64,000 bases of DNA, taken from positions 24,694,650 to 24,758,649 of the forward strand of contig NC_134026.1 of the NCBI RefSeq assembly GCF_964204645.1, given 5' to 3'. Under the pieces are notes generated by a model, which worked only from the letters and a program-made list of their open reading frames with translations, made no database searches and was not told the origin of the DNA. The position numbers and the translations under genes were made by a program. Numbering within the stretch: position 1 is the stretch's first letter; each line of letters opens with the position of its first letter. Shown one piece after another: positions 1 to 10,564 of this stretch. This stretch comes from Tubulanus polymorphus. Taxonomy: Eukaryota > Nemertea > Palaeonemertea > Tubulaniformes > Tubulanidae.

Positions 1-3000
1 AGCGCGAAAACATATTGCACCTGTTGAAATAAAGAACATAGTAGATACGTACATATGAAATAACAAAAATTTATAACTTTCAATCATAAGAATAATATGG
101 AACTCACAATTTTGTGCAGGTATAGATTGTTCGTGACGTCGGTCTGGCATTGGTAAAAGACAACATGTACACAATATATGGTTCTGATTCAAATTACAAA
201 CATAGTTTGGTATAGTTGGCATAATCTTCTGGTCATCTGGATGAACTCTACTAGTAGTGCCAGTGCTAGTACCTAACAAGAAATAATATCGTTATAGAAA
301 GAGACACTGGAACACAGTCTTTTGAAACTGAGTATGAGCTCACTTGGTTCAGCCGAGTTTCCCTGAGATTCTGAAGTTTCTGTAGATGCAATATTTACAG
401 GCGTTGATGAAGGAACATTATTTTCTGAACTACTTGATGTTGTTGAATCTGCAGATACCGGTACTTGTTGAGCACCTGAACCTGTTGGATCTGGTGGGCA
501 TTGCCTGCAAAGTGTTCTTGGTGGTCTGAAAAATTACGCAAGCGACTAAATAATTCTTTACCATATGCATGTACATTTTCCGGAGTATGCATGTGCAAAA
601 ACACTAAGAGTAAGAAATAATTTATTCTACCTAATTGTAGCATATGGAGTCGTCAGCCCATGTCCTAGGCTAACCAAAGCAGGATTGAAGTTTACAATTC
701 TGTAAGTAAGCACAATTACAGCTGATACAACCCAAACTAAATTCTTTGATTTGATAACTGTTAATGTGAGCATCTAGTTAATCTATCAGTGAATGACAGC
801 ATGACACAAATGAATAGAATTTGGAACAATACTGAAGTGCTCTGATCAAATTTTGGGCTAACCCTGGGTTATATCTTGGTCTGTAATGAAATCTTGGGGT
901 AACACTGAATCTCTCATCTTCAGAACTGCTACTTCCCTCTGAAGAATGTCGCACCAGGGTCTTCTTAGAATAAAGCTGGAATAAGGTGGGTGAAATGAAA
1001 GCTGAGTAACAAATATAAATCAGACCCAAATGAATCATCCTCTTCTTCAGCATCATTATCATAATCTGAGTCATCAGAGTGTCCACGATTTTTAGGGTAC
1101 AACTGAAAGAAGCCAAAACCAATACTGGTCATACTTGACATTCTTCACAATACATCAATCACATGAAGTGGACGTTTCAATCAACGATTTTATGGAATTT
1201 AAACATGTATTTAGACATGAAATACATGTATATCAGATTCTCAATCAAAATTCTAACCATATCTCTTGTTATCCGATTACGAGAATCCAAATCTTTCATA
1301 TCCTCTTCGGATCGTTTCTTATCTAAAGGAGATTAATCTTTATTAGAAGCATCTTTAAAATATTAATCAAACGGACTATTTCTAGAGTGTTTTCAATAAT
1401 CTACCTGGATGAGATTTCAGATATGATTCCACACAATTGTTCACTATGTGATTTTTATTAATGCGATCTACTTTCACTCTACACTGGAAATAAAAACATC
1501 ATAAATCATACAGTTTGAAAACACGTCGACAACAATCATCTGAAGTAGCTTGTCTTCTTACTGTTGGACATTCATTTGAAGTTTTCATCCAGTCCGAGTA
1601 ACAACCGGAACAGAATGAATGCATACAAGGCTGTAAACTGAAATGAAAAAAGTCAAAAAATTGTGTCATTCTCAACCCATGAATTGCAATATGAGATGAA
1701 AAAGAATATTCCCATATCATACAAACCTGATGCAATCATATAAGATTTCTTGGCATATGATACAAGTCAGTGATTGTAACATATCATCATCATCTTCAGC
1801 CATTGCACTAGTTCCCGGTTTACTGCTTGCTTCTTTAGAGCTTGCAGCATGCTCACTATCAACTTCTGTTGCTTGACTGTCAGGTTCATCATCCGCCTTA
1901 GGTTTCTTTGAGGGTGTTTCACTGACATCTTCCTACAATAGAATATGTGCGAATATCTACAATACCGAGGCAAATTCCAGCGATTTACGATAAAACAATA
2001 TTGTCATTCTATTCATACACACCTCTCTCTTACGTTTAGCACTCTCATGGTCATCTAAATCATCAATTGAATCTTTAAACAAATAACATATTCACTTTTT
2101 CATCTTAGTTATTTCGATGAATACCGGTAGATTGGAATAATGCCGAAATGCAGATTACGACTTACCTAATAATGTTTGATCACATTCATATTCCTGTGTA
2201 AAACTTTCAGTTAAATGCTCATTTTCTAACTCGGCTTTTACTTGGAATAAATAACCTATATCTGTAAAACATGGTAAAGTTAAGTTGTTTTTAAGAGCAT
2301 TACTTCTTCCACTGCCTTAAATTCCTTGCCTTCATCAAGTACGTGGAAGATTCTGAGAACTTTTGTCATTTGGTCGGTGTTAAACACTGACTTACGTCCA
2401 GGCCCAATAGCATGATTTCACTGGGATTCAAACCCACCATCTCTTGGTTGTGAATAACACCTTATCAACCAAGTCACAAAGATAGGATGAAGACCCCAAA
2501 CAAAGATAACTTTTCAAATCAGAACTTACTTAGATCTTCTTGGTCTTTCTTGTATACAACATGTATTTCATCTCCATGTTTCAACTCGTGGCGCTGTCAT
2601 TTGATAAGAATGCAATGAGATCTGTTTAAACTTAAGAAGATATTTTACCTATCTCTTTCAAATTATGTCCAAGTAAAAATCTTACCTTGCCCTTTGTTAC
2701 CCTGGTCTTTAAATTCAGCAAGGTTCCATTTGTACTGAAGAAGATTTAAAGTGGCAAGGAATTTTGCTTCAAGCATCTCAAGAAATCACAACGCAATGAA
2801 GCCTACCTTGTGTCTACAATCAAATACTTATCATCGCTAGCTTCGATGTAACAATGTTTACTGGAAACAAGCTTGTTTGAACCAAGACACAAATCACAAC
2901 CTTCAATAACAGAGAAAAGATACAGATCACCCTTAATGGCATATGCCTACAATAAGTGGATTTGGAATATTTTATGTATAGCCCTATTACCTGCAGCTCT

Positions 3001-3093
3001 TCCTATGGTGAACTTGTTTTCCTTAATTAGAACAGGTTCAGAGTCCAAATCTGTTGTACTCACAAGTTGTGCCCAATGTTCTTCCGAAGCCAT
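1..3093 (-). CDS. CHFR: CHFR E3 ubiquitin ligase (FHA + RING), 3' end cut by window
   Basis: Mitotic-checkpoint ubiquitin ligase, nuclear in known relatives. Coding exons on the minus strand: 3093-2991, 2900-2807, 2734-2686, 2593-2530, 2261-2166, 2054-2023, 1932-1727, 1637-1562, 1483-1405, 1322-1258, 1102-1026, about 931-863, 525-344, 272-108, 20-1. All phases agree. The FHA domain is encoded first and keeps GR, SSKHC and TNGT, the phosphothreonine-binding residues. A C3HC4 RING follows (CIIC at about 1755, then CMHSFC, SGC, CPTC), then a KNHIVNN segment typical of CHFR. The cysteine-rich part has CRQCPPDP and LCTCCLLPMPDRR, matching human CHFR. The last 20 bases (CAICFRA) open the next Cys-rich exon; the PBZ finger would lie outside. 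The 1102-1026/931-863 junction is the least certain, because it needs a GTCTGA donor and a weak acceptor. The start is ATG at 3093, just before FHA. Confidence 0.95.
2420..2480 (-). repeat. tRNA-derived SINE-like fragment in CHFR intron
   Basis: On the minus strand a box A-like TTGGTTGATAAGGTG (about 2471-2457) is followed by an anticodon-arm-like segment. A box B-like GGGTTTGAATCCC comes next at about 2434-2422. The order and spacing are those of a tRNA gene or tRNA-headed SINE, but I cannot draw a full cloverleaf with an acceptor stem. It is therefore more likely a degenerate SINE head than a working tRNA. It sits inside the CHFR intron between 2530 and 2261. Confidence 0.45.
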
Positions 3094-4967
3094 TTCTTTT
3101 TTCGTCAGATATTTTCTATTTCAAGTTAATATTCTTGCTTATTCATCATTAGGCTTAGTCCTTTGAATTGAATTAGATGGAATAAATAGAAGCAATATAT
3201 TGCAACAATCATCTTATCAATCAGACTTTAAACTTAAACGTAAGGCTTAGCCCTTGTCTGCTTACCAACCAGCAGGCAATGTATGGGTTCCCTACCAACC
3301 AGGCAATGCATGGGTTCCCTACCAACCAGGCAATGTATGGGTTCCCCACATTTAGGAATGACGGCTGATACCAGACTACGCCCTAGCACGAGTGAGCTGG
3401 AGGAGAGCTAGACTTTAACTTATGGGTCTAACTGCAGTTTGGGTCACCTATCCACTGGGTGGCGCTAGTAGGCCTATTAATAAAGAATAGTGTTAGGTAC
3501 AAGGTTAGGTACATAACCATATTAGGGACACCTAAACTGCAGTCATACAAATTTATGATATTAATTAGTTATCTTTATCATCGTTATTAGCAGATTATTC
3601 TAATGTAGTAATTAGCCAATTCTCCCATCAAATAAGGAGAATCCGTACATCGTCTGCCTGCTGGTATTCAAACACTCACTGACAAACTGATAATTACTTT
3701 ATAAATATAAGGACAGTTTGATATATATCAAATTATAACGTTAATTTATTAGTTCTTCATCGTCGTTATCTCTACGGCTCCTTAAATGATTGACAATATG
3801 ATGATTTATCAGATAAACCGATAAACCATAGAACTACAGGTCAAATTTTAACATTTTTAAAAATTTTTGACAGCAATGTTTTCTGATGGAGCACCCTCTA
3901 GCGGTGATGATTCAATTAAATTAGATTTTATTGCGGATACAATGGTATTTGGGCCTGTCCGTGATGACGACAACAAAATAAAGCAAATAGCCAAAGCTGG
4001 TTACAATATATAAGGGATTCAACAACTAGATAAGGAAAAAAGAAAGTAAAAATAACACTGGGTAGAGTTTTTACTTTTACCTTACCGGTTTATTTGATTC
4101 CTATAATAATTAAATTAGCTGTGGCATGTGTGCACGCTAATGTCGCCGGTAGGTGGCGATTCATCGATACGCACTGTTGACGCTACGCCGCGCGCGTGTG
4201 TTGTGTAGTGTGTAATTAGTGTGTAGTACGAGTGCGCTGATTGACCGGAGCGGTCATTCATGCGTCTGTCTGGTTTACGCACGTAGAATTCATTTCAATG
4301 TGTTGTGTGACGGGAAGACGGATTAATCGTTGTAATTTCTTCTGTAGCCTACATTTTGAGTTGAAGAAAGCATCCAGTTGAAAAATACACACGACTTCGA
4401 CAAAAGGTGATTGCTATAATAATAATAATCAATTAATTGAAAGACCTTTTATTTTTTTCTGGGATCGTTGTTTGGGGATCTGATATATTTTACTATTTTT
4501 TTAATACCAATACTATGTCCCTGTGTCGTGAAACTGTGTAGTCTATCATTAGTGAATAACAATAAGAATGAACCATCGTTATGATCCTGAAAGATTGCTA
4601 AAAAGAGTATGTTTAGTCAGTGTCACAGAATTACATATCTTCTTCGAATGGAATAATCCAGGTTTTTTAAGTGAGGCGCCTTGCTGTGATTTCATTTTCA
4701 CCCTGATATCCCCCCGCCCTTGTCCACTTGGTCCCTATAGCATCGACATTGGCTAATTGAAAATAATTTATTAGGCCTAATTCAATTGAGTTATAGTATT
4801 CTTACTTTGGTGAATGCATGATAGTAGAGTAGAGGTTGCCTGCCATTATCATGGAGGTAAGCTATTTGTTTCTATTTGTATGACTTGGCATTGGAGCCTG
4901 AAATTTAGATTTTTTACTTCAGTCAAATACCAATTAGAATCGAACAGTTTAAAGCACAGCTAAGTCC
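3094..4967. other. Intergenic, shared upstream region of CHFR and FANK1
   Basis: This gap separates two divergently transcribed genes. It holds the tandem repeat near 3263-3347 and a mostly AT-rich stretch. A CpG-richer patch at about 4130-4300, including CGCCGCGCGCGTG, is the best candidate for a promoter or 5' leader of FANK1. No open frame longer than about 60 residues looks protein-like, and no splice-linked upstream exon could be supported. Confidence 0.6.
3263..3347. repeat. Short tandem repeat, about three units of 27-30 bp
   Basis: TACCAACC begins at 3263, 3293 and 3320. The units share the body GGCAATG(T/C)ATGGGTTCC and differ by a 3-base insertion (AGC) in the first copy. It lies just upstream of the CHFR start codon and holds no reading frame of note. 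Confidence 0.85.
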
Positions 4968-7900
4968 ATGGCAGGTGAGTAGTAATACTTTTCTGGTGTT
5001 GACATATTTCCTTCTTTTTTTAGATCAAAGCAATTTTCTTTCTGTTTTAGCTCCACCAAGACCACCTGCACCTATTGTTGGGAAGGTCACCCATCACACT
5101 ATACTAATATCCTGGGTAGAAGCCTATGAACGTTTAAGTACGACAGTTAAAAAGGGTGATGGAAGAATAAGAGTTGTACTTCAAGAAGAAGATAAAAGTT
5201 GCCAATGGGGAAATGCTTACACGTAAGTTCTTTCAATTCTCTTTTTTTCAGAATATGCTCATATTTCAATGCTGTCCTGCTCGCGCAGCAATTTGCCCAA
5301 AAAATCATTGTTCATTGTTTTCATTGTAAATCAATCAGTCAAACTTGCTTAATCCGGATTTGATCTAATCCGGACAATATTTGCAGTAGGCCCCTACATT
5401 TTTCAAGAAAATGACTTTTAATCCAGATTTCCCTTTACAAACCAGATGAATTTTGTTAGTCCCAAATGATCTGAATCAAGAGGATTCTACTGGTGTATGT
5501 TTGATGTATTTTGGTCCCAATTATCAACGAAAGATTTTGCTCAATTTAGATACAGAATCTTGTGCTTATCTTGTTCCTAATAAGGCCTCTCAATTTAGAT
5601 ACAGAATCTTGTGCTTATCTTCTTCCTAATAAGGCCTACTGTTGCCATATGTAGCCTTTCACAAAAACATGCTTGTGATATAAATTTGAAAAAGCAAATC
5701 ATGAACAGTTCATATTTACATTAATTATTGAATCAACCTACAGCTTCATACAGAATTTGTTTGTTTGGTAGAGAGCACGCCTGGTAATCCTAATGAACAT
5801 ATCGATTAAATCTACGCTTATCTAAATATCTATCTGTTTAATTTCAACGCATGGCGAAATCGATTTACTGGCATGGCCAGCCAAACTTAAAAGACTGTAC
5901 ACAAATACACAGAAAAGTTGTCGAAGTGTAAACCCATTAATAATTTAGTTCTCGGTGCTGCTGTTAAATAAGTGCAATATCTTTTCAACTGGAAACATTA
6001 GAAAGTGATTAATCATATTTTTGTTGGAATAATAGTCAAAAGGTGAGAGACGACTGAAAGGGCAACTGAAACTATTCACTGGTGCATGTCAACTGGTCGC
6101 TTTACTTTTCCTTCATATATATATATATATATACAAATATACATATCTTTGTGGAAAGATTTTGACAAGTTTCAGGACGTCTGCTGTACAGTCTTTGAAG
6201 TCATGCCCAAACATAACCTTAAATTAATTTTTTTTCAAGTCTTGATTCTTTCAGTTTCACTTGTATTTTGTATTATTGCGTGTGAATTTTATTCATATAC
6301 AATTGATACAAGTTATTTAAACAGGTATTAGTGAACATTCTAGTATATCGCTTCAGATACCATTGTCAAATCTAATGGGCTAGCATTAAAAAGAGTGTAG
6401 ATCATTTTTGAATTGCAATGGTAAGACTATCACCACAGTATGAGATATAAACCTGATATTCTTTGGACTTGGGGAAGACTATCAACGAAAATCATGCTTG
6501 TTCCATTGACACAAATTCTAGGACTGAATTGAGTTGATTTCCAAGTAAAAATTTGAAAAAAAGAAAGATTCATGTATTTGCAGAGGTTACGCTAAGTCCC
6601 ATGTTGTTGAAGGACTGGAAGCATTGACGAAGTATAGATTCAGAATGTGTTTTAAGAATGACCACGGCGAGAGTGACTGGAGTGCTCCTGTTGTTGTTAT
6701 GACTACAAGTGAGTTCGTGCTGTCTGTTATTACGGAGATAATTCACCATCATTTGATCGCAGACCGAAATGCAATTTCGAAAGCTTACTACAAGTTTTTA
6801 TGCTGATTGATTCGTTTTTTTGTGTGTCATTAATGGCAGTTGATATTACGGCATTGCGTGCCATTGAATCCTGAACTTGAATAGACCGCCTGCAAGAACA
6901 TGATATCAAGCGACACATATTAATGGTTGTATCATTGATTTTTGCAGTTTGAAGACGTCAGTCCTGCTCTTAATAAATCAACATGTACTTCCTGATGAGA
7001 GAATTTTTATGCAAACTGTATATGAGTTTAGCGATTATGTTTTTTATAGACATGAAAGATTATATAAGGATGACGAATGGTTTATTCCTTTCTATTTATT
7101 ACTTTCAGAGGAACCATTGACTGGAGTGCATTTACATAAAGCTGTTATTCATCGCGATATCGATGGTATTGAGAAAGTTCTTAATACTAGGTACATGTAT
7201 ATACTCTTTTGGTAAACATATTTCATTTATGGCTGGTCGCCGTTCTTGTACCAGCAATGACAAGGTTTTACTTTTTGTCTCGTGCTATGTTTTGCAGTGA
7301 TGTGAACATTGATGTGAATGATAAATCAGGAAATTCACCGTTGATGGTTGCTTCACAGAAAGGATATTTGGAGTATGAGTTAAAAAAATGAATTTTTCTA
7401 TTTGATAGAGTTATTTTGGTTCGTCTTGAGATGCTGTTTATTTATTCATTTCTTTGATAGTGTTGTTAATGCATTGATTAAGCGAGGGGCTGATGTCAAC
7501 CTTCAAGATGAAACGGGAAAAACAAGGTAAGTGGACCTATCAGAGGATGCGATATGAAAATTATGTCTTTCTTGAATGACATGTTATTTTCAATCTACAA
7601 TAGTTTGATGTTGGCCTGCTATGCTGGAAGACTGAATATCGTTGAAATTTTGCGTGAAAACCAAGCATCATATACGATTAAAGATAAAAACGGCGCTATA
7701 GCTATTCACTCAGCGTGTGATGGTCAGAATTTAGAAGTTATCAAGTATTTGATCGATGATGGAGCGGATGTTAATGCAAGAGACACCACTTCAGGATGGA
7801 CACCTCTTCACCGATGTGGTAAGTTTTCATTTTATAATTTGATTATGTATCTTCTTATAGATACGAGATCACCTCTTATCGTATTTTATGCTTACAGTGA

Positions 7901-8808
7901 AATGTGAAAGTTAAAATTGAAAGTAAGGACTAAGTATTATCTGCATGATTGCTATTTCTGTTTTGAGTTGACCAAGTCCGCTTTGAACGAAAATCCATGA
8001 GCTCACTGATCAAGTGTTTGATCCCCATTACTCCATTAGCAATGTACACCATTGAGTGAATTACTCTGCTGTATATTTGCACAGCAAACACCGTTTTCAG
8101 CATGTGTGCGTATAGGTTTTTCTGGGACAACCAAATATTAATTTGCACTGATTCAAGTTTTTCAAATGATCTGGTTATGTGGCATTGTTGAATCCATTAT
8201 CAAATATATCGTTTTGAGATTTCTGATTTTGAGATGAAGCTTTTATCTTTTAAATGAATTATCAATATCCCGATTTCACTCATCTCTATTTCAAGCTGCT
8301 ATCGGTGGAAATAAAGAAGTTGCCAATTTGTTGATAAGAAAAGGTGCAGTAATCGAGTCGAAGGACAACGATGGGAAAACGCCATTAATGATCGCAGTTG
8401 TATATGGTCATCAAGGATTAGTGGAGCTACTTCTACATTATAAAGCTGATATATATGCAACTAATGTGGTATATATCAAATTATTCTAGATCGGATTTTA
8501 CACGCAATAAGGATTGTTAGAGGTATATTTGCTCTATGAATGAATTGTTTGTTTCTTTTAGTATGGTAAGAGTATATATGAAATGGCCCTGTCAATGGAA
8601 CGCCAGGTAAATGAAAGGTTATTGTCGAGGGAATGTTGTTATTTACATAATACATATTTGTCATGGATTACTACTACATCTGAGATCAATTTGTCTTGAC
8701 TGAGTATGCATGGTTTCATTTTTGCAGCGGGTCATCAAAACTATTGAAGATCACATGCAGCTACAGCAGGTGCAAAAGTATGAATTTGTTGAAGGCGAAA
8801 TGACATAA
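4968..8808 (+). CDS. FANK1: FANK1, fibronectin III and ankyrin repeat protein
   Basis: Ten coding exons: 4968-4974, 5051-5222, 6584-6708, 7109-7190, 7298-7372, 7461-7526, 7604-7818, 8296-8468, 8562-8606, 8728-8808. They give 346 residues, almost the same as human FANK1 (about 345), and every phase agrees. Residues 3 to about 100 are a fibronectin III domain, opening with PPRPPAPIVGKVTHH and closing with HVVEGLEALTKYRFRM, very close to the vertebrate protein. Six to seven ankyrin repeats follow (GNSPLMVASQKGY, SLMLACYAGRL, GWTPLHRC, GKTPLMIAVVYGH). The first coding exon is only ATGGCAG, then a GTGAGT donor. In mammals FANK1 is testis-rich and nuclear; many ciliated or flagellated lineages carry it. 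That role is family knowledge, not seen here. Confidence 0.95.
5540..5637 (+). repeat. Tandem duplication, 49-bp unit, two copies
   Basis: Two adjacent copies of a 49-base unit starting TCAATTTAGATACAG at 5541 and 5590, nearly identical, both ending in CCTAATAAGGCCT. They lie in FANK1 intron 2 and have no coding frame. Confidence 0.9.
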
Positions 8809-10469
8809 AGACAGTCATTAGGAGCGTAATGAAATGTTTACAAACCTGTTTATGAACTGGACAGCACAGCAAAGCCTCATTGCTGAAAAATGTGATATAA
8901 CGATAATTTGATTGTTATTAGTGATCCGTCCATAATTTGACTAGAGTAAGAAATAAACAAATGTTCAAAATGTATAGAAGTTTTGTTATCTGTATTCTAT
9001 GAGTGTGTGTGTAATTTAGGATATAAAATCGTTTAAAATCCTTTTCTAAGAATCCTTTTTTTTCAATGAAAATTTACTCTGCTTTCTCTAGAATGATATT
9101 GATTTTACACATAACTGTGCAGACCAATTCTGTGGGACATAAACCTGGCTTTAAACCAGTTCGAATAGCCCTAGGGTATGGTGAAACTAGGGTAGTCTAA
9201 ATCAGCTAAAGCTATACACTAGTTCCTAGAATAGAAGTATTGAGATCTGACATTAGTAATATCTAGTTTGTATTCGTCAATACTCAAAAGGTTCATGTTA
9301 CAGAAAATCTTAAGACACCGCTAAAAAGATTGCTCGTGATATTTTTAGAAACGTGCATAGTTCCAATATGTATCTGTCACAAGAGTATGACATGTGTCAG
9401 ACAGGATTCAAGAGGTTATTTCTGTAGAATTTTTTTACAATAACCTCAAACGTAAGGTTATTTCTTTCTTCTCTGACCTGTTCAACGTACTGGTATTTGT
9501 CTTGTTCTATTTACTTGCCCCAGGGGAAAATATAAACCCAAACCCTCTTACAGAGTAAGATAATACATATGTGCAAACTGTAAAAGAATTGACTTATGTA
9601 TTCGTTCCCAGATAAGGAATTGTTTTGGAGACACTATTTATCTTTTTAAGGCGTTTGTGTGAAACATCAAGGAAAACGCCCACAAATATTGTTCTAAACC
9701 CTGGAAAATGTTGAACCTGATAATGTTGTACGCTTATTATATATATTTCCTATTATAAAGCTACATTATAAAGTTACATGTGCAATAAATGTATATGCTT
9801 TAGAGAATAATTCGCGTTAAGTGATATTTTAATTTTCATAACCTGCACTTCCCAGAGAAGGAATTGTAATGGTCGACCCATTAGAGGTGTCCGGCTGGCG
9901 ATTGATTTCCACGGTTGATTTGAATTGAAATGTGTGGGAATTAATCCAAGGATAAAAAAGCTACTTTTGGACTTTCAGCTTGTGATGTGCCAGTATGATA
10001 TAGTTTTCAAACTATCTAGAACAAGTGTTACGTAAAACGGGCTAATTACCCAAGTCACTGCCCGATTTAGACGATATTGACGAGATAATCATTAGATCTG
10101 ACATGCATCCCGTGTCTACCCCAACCATTTAAATGTTGATAATTATCTAACGTAATTACCGTAAATTGGAATTTGCGCGATAACATTATCTATACCATTG
10201 ACCTTTATAACTGACAAAATCGAAAGCATTCTTAAATATCATGTATTATCGTCGGGGCAAGAGAACCCACTACTAAAAACAAAGGTAAGAATGTTTCTTC
10301 AGCATAGATTCGATGATTATGTGTTTTCGCCAAATGAGACGATTGACTTAATTTCTAAGCGTTCGAATTTTATTACCGGCCTCATTTGCGCGCATGCTTG
10401 AATTGCCAATTTCGTCAACAACAAGCCAATACAGATCCTACAAACTGTACTTAAAACTGTTGAAATAGC
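8809..10469. other. Intergenic between FANK1 and the SLC23 gene
   Basis: After the probable FANK1 poly(A) site this stretch is AT-rich and scattered with stops in all frames. Short open frames, such as one at 10198-10401, have no recognisable domain and no flanking splice signals. I see no RNA gene in it. Confidence 0.6.
8952..8957 (+). terminator. Likely FANK1 polyadenylation signal
   Basis: AATAAA lies 144 bases after the FANK1 stop codon, the first canonical hexamer downstream. A T-rich stretch follows at 8976-9065. Position and context fit a short 3' UTR; this is inference from sequence alone. Confidence 0.55.
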
Positions 10470-10477
10470 TATATAAG
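10470..10477 (+). promoter_or_regulatory. TATA box candidate for the SLC23 gene
   Basis: TATATAAG lies 95 bases before the chosen ATG (10565). This would place transcription start near 10500 with a leader of about 65 bases. No other TATA-like site lies closer. Inference only. Confidence 0.45.
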
Positions 10478-10564
10478 TACATCCATTTCAAGTACGATAT
10501 CATTTTACATCATTCTACTGCCTTTTTAGAGATTTTTCACGGTTTTCGTCGGTGGCAGTTGATA

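Noticed and set aside
4568-4756. Small frame before FANK1
   Set aside because: No match to FANK1 or any domain; probably leader or intergenic sequence.
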